This document shows positions 51,924 through 59,946 of a stretch of DNA of 64,000 nucleotides, in pieces. The notes under the pieces were generated by a model. It was given only the letters and a program-made list of their open reading frames with translations, was not told the origin of the DNA and did not search any database. Location of the stretch: positions 4,154,001-4,218,000 of the forward strand of contig NZ_CP023695.1 of assembly GCF_008704395.1 (NCBI RefSeq), in the 5' to 3' direction. How positions within the stretch are numbered: the first letter of the stretch is position 1; each line of letters begins with the position of its first letter. Both the position numbers and the translations under genes were made by a program. The DNA is from Streptomyces alboniger (GTDB taxonomy: Bacteria; Actinomycetota; Actinomycetes; Streptomycetales; Streptomycetaceae).

Positions 51924-53192
51924 ATGGGTGCGAGGACGGGTGCGGGGCGTCGGCGGCACGGTAAACGGCTTTCCTTCATCGCTGTCGGGGTGGTGTCGGC
52001 GGTGGTTCTCGTATCGGCGCCCGGATACACGGCGGGCGTCGTGCGCGACGGTGATCCGCCGGGTGCCCTGCCGTCGGCTCCCGCGGCTCCCGGTGCCCCC
52101 ATGGCATCGGTCGGCCCGGTGGCCCCGGCGGCCTCTCCCGACCCCGCCCCCGACTCTGCCCCCGCCCCCGCTCCCGCCGCTCCGGGGAAGGCGCCCGCCT
52201 TCGGCGCGTACCTCCACTACGGGCCCCCCGGGGTGCGGCGCATCGACGAACTCAGCCAGTGGCTCGGCGGGGCCGAGCTGCGGGTCGGGCACACCTACCT
52301 CCCCGGTGACCTGTGGAGCAACATCGAGGGCGCTCCCGGCTTCCTGGACGCCTGGGCCACGTGGCGCAAGGAGAAGGACGACAGGCTCTTCGTCCTGAAC
52401 GTCCCGATGCTCGAACGCAACGAGGAAGGCCTCGACGACGACGAAGTCGCCGGGCTGCTGCGGCAGGGCGCCGACGGCCGCTTCGACCACCACTTCCGGG
52501 CGCTCGCCGAACGCCTGGTCGACCTCGGCGTGCCCGACACGGTGATCGTGCCGGGCTGGGAGATGAACGGCACGACCTACACCCATCGCTGCGGCCCGGA
52601 CCCGGAGTCCTGGAAGAAGTACTGGAGCAGGATCGTCACCACGATGCGGTCGGTGGCCGGGCAGAAGTTCCAGTTCGACTTCACGCCCAGCAGGGGGCGT
52701 GACGCCGTTCCGTGGACGCAGTGCTATCCCGGTGACGATGTCGTCGACATCATCGGCATGGACTCGTACGACCAGCCGCGCGGAATGTCGTTCGACGAAC
52801 AGGTGGCGGAGCCGTACGGACTCCAGCAGCACGTCGATTTCGCGGCGGCCCACAAGAAACCCATTTCTTATCCCGAATGGGGACTTTTCCGCAACGGCGA
52901 CAACGAAGAGTACATGCGCCGCATGCTGAAGTGGATGGACGAGAAGAAGCCGCTCTACAACACGGTGACCGACTACTGCCCGCACGGCGTGTGGCAGTGC
53001 AAGGAGAATCCGGCGGCCTCGAAGGTCTACCGCGATCTGCTCTCCGGCCGTGACGGCACCCCGAGCGTGCCGACCGCACCGGCGCTGCCGCCCGGGTGTT
53101 CGCCGGTGGACCTCGGCGACTGGGCGGAGCACTGGCTGGGCGGGAAGCTGTGCCTGCGGTTCGACTGGTGGAAGGGGACGGACCGCTCCTGA
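51924..53192 (+). CDS. secreted GH26-like glycoside hydrolase
   Basis: A 422-residue exported enzyme. An N-terminal basic stretch and one hydrophobic helix (RLSFIAVGVVSAVVLVSAPG) are followed by a Pro/Ala linker (~50-95). The catalytic barrel has the acid-base E213 in PGWEMNGTT and the nucleophile E318 in SYPEWGLF, the GH26 (beta-mannanase/lichenase) pattern. FQFDFTPSRG and IIGMDSYDQPRG are additional barrel strands. A ~45-residue tail has two cysteines. AGAGGAG precedes the ATG. It sits tail-to-tail with the polysaccharide operon and may trim or release that polymer. Confidence 0.75.
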   Translation: MGARTGAGRRRHGKRLSFIAVGVVSAVVLVSAPGYTAGVVRDGDPPGALPSAPAAPGAPMASVGPVAPAASPDPAPDSAPAPAPAAPGKAPAFGAYLHYGPPGVRRIDELSQWLGGAELRVGHTYLPGDLWSNIEGAPGFLDAWATWRKEKDDRLFVLNVPMLERNEEGLDDDEVAGLLRQGADGRFDHHFRALAERLVDLGVPDTVIVPGWEMNGTTYTHRCGPDPESWKKYWSRIVTTMRSVAGQKFQFDFTPSRGRDAVPWTQCYPGDDVVDIIGMDSYDQPRGMSFDEQVAEPYGLQQHVDFAAAHKKPISYPEWGLFRNGDNEEYMRRMLKWMDEKKPLYNTVTDYCPHGVWQCKENPAASKVYRDLLSGRDGTPSVPTAPALPPGCSPVDLGDWAEHWLGGKLCLRFDWWKGTDRS

Positions 53193-53213
53193 GCCGTCAC
53201 GGGGTGCGGGCCG

Positions 53214-54347
53214 TCACGTGGTGGCGGCCCCGTCCCCGCGCCGTGCCTCGCGGCGTTCGCGCACCCGCTCCTTCGTCCACCGCCGGGCGGAGGCGTCCCA
53301 GACCGCCGCGCGGAGCAGGGGGGCCGTGCGCCTGCGGGCCAGCAGGAAGCGCTGGTTGGTGACCGGCTCGGGGCGCCAGTGGTGCTTGTACGGCTCGTCG
53401 CCGCGCAGGAGGCTCAGGGCGCGCCGCTGCTCGCCGCCGGTGTGGCGGGTGCACGCGTCCAGGAGCATCGTGGCCACGTCCACCTTGCGCTCCCGCAGCC
53501 GCGGATGGGCGCCGTACAGATAGCCGCCGGCCAGCGTCCCCGAGAGCAGGGTCAGATCGGCGGCCACCACCTCGCCGTCCAGGCGGAACTCGGTCATGAC
53601 CGCTTCGCCGGCCGCGACCATCGGCCGCATCGAGCGCAGCAGGTGCTCACGGAACCGCGGCCGAAGATGCTCGGAGGTCACCTTCCGGCCGCGCCACTGC
53701 AACTGGTGCAGGCGCAGCAGGGTACGCACCGAGGCGTCCACCTCGTCGGCGGGCACGATGCGGCTCTCCACGCCCAGCTTGGTCAGCTTGCGCATCTTGG
53801 CCCGGGTGCGCTGGGCCCGCGACGTCGGCAGCCGCTTGAGCAGCTCCTCCATGGGCAGTGCGGGCAGCTCCAGGCACGGCGAGTCGGCCAGCGTCCGCTT
53901 CGGCCCCGGCCAGCGTGCGTGGACGCCCTCGACGCAGGCGCCCGGGCGTACCTCCCCGAAGTCGATCAGCGCGGTCCCGGCCAGCTCGGTGAGCCCGGCC
54001 ACCAGCGCCTCGGTGGCGGCCTCGCGCGCCGCGCCGTCCACCAGGACGTCCGCGAAGTCGGAGATCGGCCCGCCGAGCGGCTTCAGCGCCGGGAGCGGAC
54101 GGTGCACCCGCATCAGCGGAGCCGCGGCGATCAGCCGGTCCCCCTGCCGGACCAGGAGCACCCGCAGCCGCCCGGGCCGCCCGTAGGACCGCCACCAGGA
54201 GGACAGCCACGCGTGGCTCTGGAAGGGCGTGGCCGCCTCGCAGGCCCGGTGCAGCCGCCCCCACGGCTCGGCCAGCGCCTCGAACTCCCTCTCGTCCACG
54301 CACAACCGCGTCCTGACGAGGAGGCCCGTGCCCGTCGCCGTGCTCAC
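53214..54347 (-). CDS. CelD/BcsL-type (FemAB-like GNAT) acyltransferase
   Basis: A 377-residue soluble transferase with two GNAT-like halves. The first contains FQSHAWLSSWWRSYG and RLIAAAPLMRV; the second contains VMTEFRLDGEVVAADLTLLSGTLAGGYLYGAHP and KVDVATMLLDA, matching CelD (cellulose-biosynthesis-like) proteins. It is the last gene of the operon and overlaps the Wzz-like gene by four bases (GTGA). It probably adds acyl or aminoacyl groups to the exopolysaccharide or its lipid-linked repeat unit. Confidence 0.82.
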   Translation of the reverse strand: MSTATGTGLLVRTRLCVDEREFEALAEPWGRLHRACEAATPFQSHAWLSSWWRSYGRPGRLRVLLVRQGDRLIAAAPLMRVHRPLPALKPLGGPISDFADVLVDGAAREAATEALVAGLTELAGTALIDFGEVRPGACVEGVHARWPGPKRTLADSPCLELPALPMEELLKRLPTSRAQRTRAKMRKLTKLGVESRIVPADEVDASVRTLLRLHQLQWRGRKVTSEHLRPRFREHLLRSMRPMVAAGEAVMTEFRLDGEVVAADLTLLSGTLAGGYLYGAHPRLRERKVDVATMLLDACTRHTGGEQRRALSLLRGDEPYKHHWRPEPVTNQRFLLARRRTAPLLRAAVWDASARRWTKERVRERREARRGDGAATT

Positions 54348-55021
54348 GGGGCGGCGCTTCTGGCGAGGGCGGACGTGGGGCCGGACACGGGGCCGGACGT
54401 GGGGCCGGGAACGGAGGCCGCGCCGGCCGCCTCCGCGCGGCCCCGTGGGCGTACGAGGAGGGCGAGGCCGCCGAGCAGGCCGCCCGCGCATCCGCCCACC
54501 AGGGTCGTCACGCCGGTGGAGAGCGAGGACGGCGCGTCGGGCTCCAGCGCGCGGGAGAACGTCAGGAGTCTGACCTGGGTGCTGTCCTTGGAGTGGTTGG
54601 CGCTCCTGGAGAGGGAGCGGGCCACCGCGTCGGCGGTGACGGCGGCGGCCGAGGGCCGGGCGGAGCGCGCGGAGATCGCGATCATCGGCGCGTCGGGGGA
54701 GGTGGCCACCTGGACGCTGTCCCGCAGCTCCGTGGCCGACACGCCCGCCGCCACCTGCGCGTCGCCCAGCACGGCCAGCTGCGTCGCCACCCGTCCGTAG
54801 GCCTGGGCGAACCCGAGCGCCGCGGCCGGGTCCGACTTGGCCTGCGGTACGGCGACGACGTAACTCGTGGCGGTGTACTGCGGCGTCTGGAGCAGACCGT
54901 ACCCGGCACCGGCCAGGACGCCGAGGGCCGCGCAGGCCGGCAGCGGCCACCAGCGGGGCAGCCGCGCGACGCGGGCACGCCAGGCGTCGGTACGCGGGCG
55001 CTCGTTCGCGGAGTCGCTCAT
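54344..55021 (-). CDS. Wzz-like chain-length/co-polymerase protein
   Basis: A 225-residue membrane protein. An N-terminal helix (PLPACAALGVLAGAGYGLL) and a helix near 173-193 (GVTTLVGGCAGGLLGGLALLV) flank an outside domain with YTATSYVVAVPQ and Wzz-like MIAISARSARPSAAAVTADAV. There is no fused or adjacent tyrosine kinase. In Gram-positive polysaccharide loci such proteins set chain length or scaffold assembly. It overlaps both neighbours by four bases. Confidence 0.75.
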   Translation of the reverse strand: MSDSANERPRTDAWRARVARLPRWWPLPACAALGVLAGAGYGLLQTPQYTATSYVVAVPQAKSDPAAALGFAQAYGRVATQLAVLGDAQVAAGVSATELRDSVQVATSPDAPMIAISARSARPSAAAVTADAVARSLSRSANHSKDSTQVRLLTFSRALEPDAPSSLSTGVTTLVGGCAGGLLGGLALLVRPRGRAEAAGAASVPGPTSGPVSGPTSALARSAAP

Positions 55022-56163
55022 CGGGGGTTCACCTCCGGGGTCGGGCCGGGGACGACGGAGGCGTAGACACGCATCAGTCGCTCGGCGCTGCGGGTGATGC
55101 AGTAGTGCCGCACCGCGGCCGGTGCGGGGCGGCGCGGCAGGAGGGCGGTGCGCAGGCCGTACAGGCCCTGCGCGAAGGAGTCCGCGTCGCTCGGGCAGTA
55201 CGAGGCGTCCGCCCGCGCCCCGGCCGGGAAGCCGTCCACGGCGGGGCACGACGCGTAGATCACCGGAAGCCCGCAGGCCAGGCCCTCCACGAGCGCGAGC
55301 CCGAACGCCTCCTCGGGGGAGGGGGAGGCCAGGGCGTCCATCGCGGACAGCAGCGAGGGCAGGCCCGGTACACCGTCGGCGCCGCCGCCCTCCTCGTGGG
55401 CGGCCTCCCCGGCGAAGCGCACCCGGTCGGCCAGACCCAGCCGGTGGGCCAGCCGCCTCAGCTCCTGCTCCCGCGGACCGGTACCGACCAGCAGGACAGC
55501 CACGTCCTCGGGGAGTTGGGAGGCCGCGTGCAGGAGTACGTCGAAACGCTTGCCGTCGGTCAGCCGGCCCACACCCCCGACGACGAACGCGGAATCGGGC
55601 AGCCCGAGCCGGCGCCGCGTGCGGACGCGGGCCGCCGGGTCGAACCGGAAGCGGTCCAGGTCGATGCCGTTCGGCACCACCCGGATGCGCTGACGGGGCA
55701 CTCCCCAGCGGTTCAGGCGCTGTCCGACGGCGGGGGAGACGGCGACCGTCATCCGCCCGAGCCGCTCCCCGGCGAGGTACAGCGCGCGGACACCGGCCGT
55801 CAGCGGGCGGCCCTCCATCTGCGAGTCGCCCAGCGAGTGCTCCGTGGCCACCACGGCCCGCACCCCGGCCATGCGGGCCGCGATCCGCCCGTACAGGCAG
55901 GCGCGGTACAGGTGGGTGTGGACCACGTCGTACCGCCCCGCCTTGATGAGCCGGGCGAGGCGGGGCAGCGCCGCGACATCGCGGTTGCCCGACATGCCGA
56001 GGTCGGTCACCTGGGTGCCGTCGGCGACGATGCCCCGCGCCACGGTGCCCGCGTCGGTCAGCGTGACCACGTCGCAGTCGGCGGGCAAGTGGCGCAGCAT
56101 CAGGCGCAGTTGCAGCTCGGCGCCGCCCACGCCGAGGCCGGTGATGATGTGCAGGACCTTCAT
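55018..56163 (-). CDS. family 4 glycosyltransferase
   Basis: A 381-residue GT-B retaining transferase. N-terminal ITGLGVGGAELQL is the acceptor-side glycine loop; the donor side has VPNGIDLDRF and the E-x7-E motif region SPSPEEAFGLALVEGLACG. It adds one sugar to the lipid-linked repeat unit on the inner face. Translationally coupled to Wzz (overlap) and to the deacetylase upstream. Confidence 0.92.
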   Translation of the reverse strand: MKVLHIITGLGVGGAELQLRLMLRHLPADCDVVTLTDAGTVARGIVADGTQVTDLGMSGNRDVAALPRLARLIKAGRYDVVHTHLYRACLYGRIAARMAGVRAVVATEHSLGDSQMEGRPLTAGVRALYLAGERLGRMTVAVSPAVGQRLNRWGVPRQRIRVVPNGIDLDRFRFDPAARVRTRRRLGLPDSAFVVGGVGRLTDGKRFDVLLHAASQLPEDVAVLLVGTGPREQELRRLAHRLGLADRVRFAGEAAHEEGGGADGVPGLPSLLSAMDALASPSPEEAFGLALVEGLACGLPVIYASCPAVDGFPAGARADASYCPSDADSFAQGLYGLRTALLPRRPAPAAVRHYCITRSAERLMRVYASVVPGPTPEVNPR

Positions 56164-56987
56164 CCGGTGACCGCCGAGGTGACCGCCGGGGCGACCGCCA
56201 CGCGGTCCAGGGTGCGGTGCCGCAGCCGGTTGGTCCACAGCTTCAGCCGCAGGCGCGGGGCCGTGTCGCTCTGGCCGATGTGGACGCGGGGCAGCGCGAG
56301 GACTCCGGAGAGGGGGCCGGGGGAGATCGCGCAGGCGTAGCGGTATCCGGCGTCCCGTACGGCGGCCGTCACCCGCTCGTCGACGTGGCCGTAGGGGTAG
56401 CAGAAGCCCTGCACGTCGGTGCCGGTCAGCTCGGCCAGGGCCGCACGGCTGTCGCTGACCTCGCGGCGCAGGAGCCGGTCGTCGGCTTGGGTGAGGTCGA
56501 CGTGGGTCAGGCCGTGCGAGGCGATCTCCATGCCGTACTCGGCGGCGCGGCGGATGCCGGCGGCGCCCAGGAGCGGCTTGCGGGGGCCCAGCGGGTCCCA
56601 GGCGTTGTCGCCGTCGAGGCGGCCCGGCAGGACGAAAAGGGTGGCGGAGCAGTCGTGGCTCCGCAGCAGCGGGACGGCCTCGTCGACGAAGTCGCGGTAG
56701 CCGTCGTCGAAGGTGAGCCCCACCAGGTCGCGCTCCTGGCCCCGCGCGCACGCGTCCAGGAGCTGGCGCATCGACACCCCGCGCAGGCCCCGGCGGCGCA
56801 GCCACCGCAGCTGTGCGGCGAGGCGGTCGGGGGAGACGGTGATGCGGTACGGGTCGTCGGTGGGGTCGGCGACGGAGTGGTACATCGCGATCCACGCGCG
56901 CGTGCGGGGCGGCCCGGGGCGAAGGAAGGGCTCCGCGGACGGGGAGGACGGGGAGGACGGGGAGGACGGGGTGAGGTCAACGGACAT
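56160..56987 (-). CDS. NodB-type polysaccharide deacetylase
   Basis: A 275-residue CE4 enzyme. Metal and catalytic residues are D94/D95 in LTFDDGYRD and H158/H162 in SHGLTHVDL; R in the barrel and a late YPYGHVDERV are also present. No signal peptide is seen, so it likely acts in the cytoplasm on nucleotide- or lipid-linked sugar, which is unusual for exported-polymer deacetylases. The N-terminus is a SSPSSPSSPS repeat coded by a 9-bp tandem DNA unit (56938-56970). It shares 11 bases with the flippase gene. Confidence 0.88.
   Translation of the reverse strand: MSVDLTPSSPSSPSSPSAEPFLRPGPPRTRAWIAMYHSVADPTDDPYRITVSPDRLAAQLRWLRRRGLRGVSMRQLLDACARGQERDLVGLTFDDGYRDFVDEAVPLLRSHDCSATLFVLPGRLDGDNAWDPLGPRKPLLGAAGIRRAAEYGMEIASHGLTHVDLTQADDRLLRREVSDSRAALAELTGTDVQGFCYPYGHVDERVTAAVRDAGYRYACAISPGPLSGVLALPRVHIGQSDTAPRLRLKLWTNRLRHRTLDRVAVAPAVTSAVTG
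56938..56970. repeat. 9-bp tandem repeat at the deacetylase N-terminus
   Basis: GGGGAGGAC is repeated about 3.5 times, in frame, coding Ser-Ser-Pro units on the minus strand. Confidence 0.7.
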
Positions 56988-58599
56988 GACGGACCTTTCC
57001 TCTGACGGAGCGAAGGGCGGACGGCCAGGGCTGCGCGCCCAGGAGCAGCCCGAACAGCACGAAGGAGACGGTGACGACCGAGCAGCCGGCCAGGACGGCG
57101 AGGGCGGGCTGCCCGGTCCCTTCCGCGCACAGGCCGCCCAGGGCCGCCGCGCCGACCGCGGCGAGCGTCAGGCGGCCCAGCTGCCCGGCGACCGCCCGCG
57201 TCCTGATGGGCACGGTGCGCGGGCCGAGACCGCGCAGCAGGAGCAGCGCGGTGACGCAGATGCCGGTGGCGTTCGCGGCGGCGATGCCGTGGACGCCCCA
57301 GGTACCGACGCTCAGGAAGCCGATCCCGGCGGTCATGACGATGCCGACGGCCATCGAGAAGAGCGGGATCCAGGTGGTGCGGGCGACGGCGAAGTGGGCG
57401 CGGGCGAGCGCGCCCACCAGCGTGTGTCCCAGCAGGCCCAGCGCGTACACCCGCATGACGGACGCCGTGGTGGCGGTGTCGCCCGCGGTGAAGGCGCCGC
57501 GCTGGAAGAGCAGTTCGATGAGCGCGGGCGCGGCGGCGACGACCGCGGCCGTGCCGCACAGCACCACGCAGCCCGCGAGGACGAGGTCGCGCTCCACGCG
57601 GTCCCTGGCCCGTTCCGTCTCACCGGCGGCCAGCGCGCGGGCGACCGTGGGGAAGGTGACGGTGCACAGCATGAGGGAGAGGACCATCGGCATCTGCGCG
57701 ACCTTCTGCGCGTAGTTCAGGTGCGAGATGGCTCCGGCGGGCAGTGACGAGGCCAGGAACCGCTCGATGAGGACCTGCGACTGGCGGCAGAGCGCGAACA
57801 GCAGGACCGTCCAGATGATCGCCGTCTGGAGCGTCCTGTCAGCTGCCGTGCCCTTCGCGGCCGCCGCGCCGGGCCCGCGCCGCAACTGCCGCCACAGGGA
57901 GGGCGCCTGTACGACCACCATGAGGGCGCCGCCCACCGCTACGCCCGCCGCCGCGGCCCGTACGCCCCAGGGCGCCGCGAGGACGAACAGGGCGGTGATG
58001 ATGGCCGCGTTGTAGGCGACGTACACGGTCGCCGGGGCGACGAACCGCTGGTGTGCCCGCAGCGCCGCGCTGCAATAACCGGTGAGCCCGAAGGTGAAGG
58101 CGCAGGTGGCGGTCAGCCGCGTACAGTCCACCGCCCGCCGCGGATCGGGCAGCCCCGGCGCGAGCGCGGCCACCACGTACGGCGCCGCCGCCATGAGCGC
58201 GAGCGCCGCCGCGGCGAACCACAGCGACATCCGCGGCAGCGACGCGCGGACGAGGTCGCGTACGGGGTCGGTGGCGGGGTCGGCCGCGCGGCGGGCCAGG
58301 GCCAGGCTGAACGCGGGGACGAGGAAGAAGGCCAGGCCGTCCTCGATGAGCAGCGTCGCGGCCAGCTCCGGGATCGTCCAGGCGACCAGGAAGGCGTCGG
58401 TGTCGGTACCGGCGCCGAAGAAGTGCGCGAGCGCCTGGTCGCGCACGAGGCCGAGGAGCGAACCCGCCACCGACAGCGCGGCGGTGACCAGCGCGGCCTT
58501 GGCGAGGAACGAGCCGCCGGTCTTCTCGGACGGCGCTCCCGCGCGCGCTTCGGCGGGCGGCGCGGTCTCCGGGACCACCGCGGGCGGCACGGTCGTCAT
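56977..58599 (-). CDS. MurJ/MviN-like lipid-linked oligosaccharide flippase
   Basis: A 540-residue membrane protein with about 14 hydrophobic helices, belonging to the MOP superfamily. MurJ-like landmarks include SLLGLVRDQALAHFFGAGTDTDAF, ALRAHQRF and NYAQKVAQMPMVLSLMLCTVTFP (each read in part). The canonical housekeeping MurJ is elsewhere in Streptomyces, so this copy probably moves the polysaccharide repeat unit across the membrane in place of Wzx. Starts 58597-58599; overlaps the next gene by four bases. Confidence 0.85.
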   Translation of the reverse strand: MTTVPPAVVPETAPPAEARAGAPSEKTGGSFLAKAALVTAALSVAGSLLGLVRDQALAHFFGAGTDTDAFLVAWTIPELAATLLIEDGLAFFLVPAFSLALARRAADPATDPVRDLVRASLPRMSLWFAAAALALMAAAPYVVAALAPGLPDPRRAVDCTRLTATCAFTFGLTGYCSAALRAHQRFVAPATVYVAYNAAIITALFVLAAPWGVRAAAAGVAVGGALMVVVQAPSLWRQLRRGPGAAAAKGTAADRTLQTAIIWTVLLFALCRQSQVLIERFLASSLPAGAISHLNYAQKVAQMPMVLSLMLCTVTFPTVARALAAGETERARDRVERDLVLAGCVVLCGTAAVVAAAPALIELLFQRGAFTAGDTATTASVMRVYALGLLGHTLVGALARAHFAVARTTWIPLFSMAVGIVMTAGIGFLSVGTWGVHGIAAANATGICVTALLLLRGLGPRTVPIRTRAVAGQLGRLTLAAVGAAALGGLCAEGTGQPALAVLAGCSVVTVSFVLFGLLLGAQPWPSALRSVRGKVRHVR

Positions 58600-59942
58600 C
58601 GCGCACCCGCCTCTCCCGCCGGCCCGCGCGAGCCGACCGCCCACCACGCGGCGATGCCGAAGGCCACCGCCGTCAGGACGGTGGAGGGCCCGCCGATGTC
58701 CGCGTACACGAAGTCGGTCAGCTGCCAGATCAGCAGTCCGCAGGCGACCAGCGCGCAGTCCAGCTCGGGCCCCTCGCGCCCGCCCGGCCGCGCGCACCCG
58801 CGCTTCCACCGGAGCAGTCCGCACACCAGGAGCGCCGCCCAGCCCCCGGCGAGGGTGGCGAGGCCGAGCAGCCCCTGTTCGCCGAGGACGAGCAGGTACA
58901 TGTTGTGCGGGGACAGCAGCGGCTGGCGGACGAAGCCGCTGCCCGCTCCGGCCGTGTCGCTGCCGGAGGACAGGGCCAGCGAGGCGTGCTTGTCGCGGTG
59001 TTCGGGGAAGCCCTTCAGGCCCACGCCGGTCACCGGCCGCTCCCGCCACATGTCCGCAGAGGCCGCCCACATCGTGTACCGGTCAGTGACCGACTGATCG
59101 GGGGTGTCCGTGACCTGCGTGATGCTGCTGAGCCGTTCCTGGAGCATCGCGGAGCCCACCCCGAGCCCCGCGACCAGCACCACGGCCGCCGCGCCCCCCG
59201 CCAGCAGGACCGTGCCCGCCCGGCGCGCCCCGGCGAGCAGCAGGACGGCGAGGCAGGCCACCGCGGTGGCGATCCACGCCCCGCGGCTGAACGACAGGGC
59301 GAGCGGCACGGCCAGCAGGGCCGCGCACCCGGCCGCCGCCGCGCGCTGTCGTGGCGCGTGCGGACGGAAGGCGAGTGCGAGGGCGCAGACGAGCCCGTAC
59401 GACACGACGGTCGCCATCCCCATGACGTCCGTGGAACCGAAGGTGCCGACGGCCCGGATGTCCTCGCCCATGTACGAGGCCCCGGTGCCCGTCAGGTTCT
59501 GCTGTACGCCGATGGCGCCCTGCCACAGGGCCAGCGCCACGAACGACCAGGCGAGCAGGCGGAAGTGGCGCGCGTCGCGGACGAGGATCAGCACGGCCGC
59601 CGGTACCAGCACGAAGATCTGGAGGTAGCGCGCGGCCCCGGCGACACCGGTCGCCGCGGAGGAGGCGCCGAAGGCGGCCGCGGTGATGCCGACGACCGGC
59701 AGCCCGAGGAGGACCGCGGCGGTCCGGCTCAGCGGGCGCCGCCCGGTCCGCGCCAGGTGGACGACGCAGGCGCCGACGACCAGGGCGGAGACCGCGTCGG
59801 CGAGCGTGCCGGTCCCGGTCTCCGCGCCGGACGCCTCGCCGCCGGCCGGCATCGGCAGGGCGAGCAGCGCGATGATCAGGACGACCGGCAGGACGGGCGC
59901 GGCGCGCCGCAGTTCGCGCGGGACGGCATCGCGTGGGGTCAC
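58596..59942 (-). CDS. O-antigen ligase/polymerase (Wzy/WaaL-like)
   Basis: A 448-residue membrane protein with ~11 helices. The big outside loop before the last helices carries the family's PHNMYLLVLGEQGLLG motif and an upstream VTGVGLKGFPEHR. FSRGAWIATAVACL is another hallmark. It is expected to polymerise lipid-linked repeats outside or to attach chains to a cell-wall acceptor. GTG start; four bases lie between it and the sugar transferase stop. Confidence 0.85.
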   Translation of the reverse strand: MTPRDAVPRELRRAAPVLPVVLIIALLALPMPAGGEASGAETGTGTLADAVSALVVGACVVHLARTGRRPLSRTAAVLLGLPVVGITAAAFGASSAATGVAGAARYLQIFVLVPAAVLILVRDARHFRLLAWSFVALALWQGAIGVQQNLTGTGASYMGEDIRAVGTFGSTDVMGMATVVSYGLVCALALAFRPHAPRQRAAAAGCAALLAVPLALSFSRGAWIATAVACLAVLLLAGARRAGTVLLAGGAAAVVLVAGLGVGSAMLQERLSSITQVTDTPDQSVTDRYTMWAASADMWRERPVTGVGLKGFPEHRDKHASLALSSGSDTAGAGSGFVRQPLLSPHNMYLLVLGEQGLLGLATLAGGWAALLVCGLLRWKRGCARPGGREGPELDCALVACGLLIWQLTDFVYADIGGPSTVLTAVAFGIAAWWAVGSRGPAGEAGAR

Positions 59943-59946
59943 CGTG

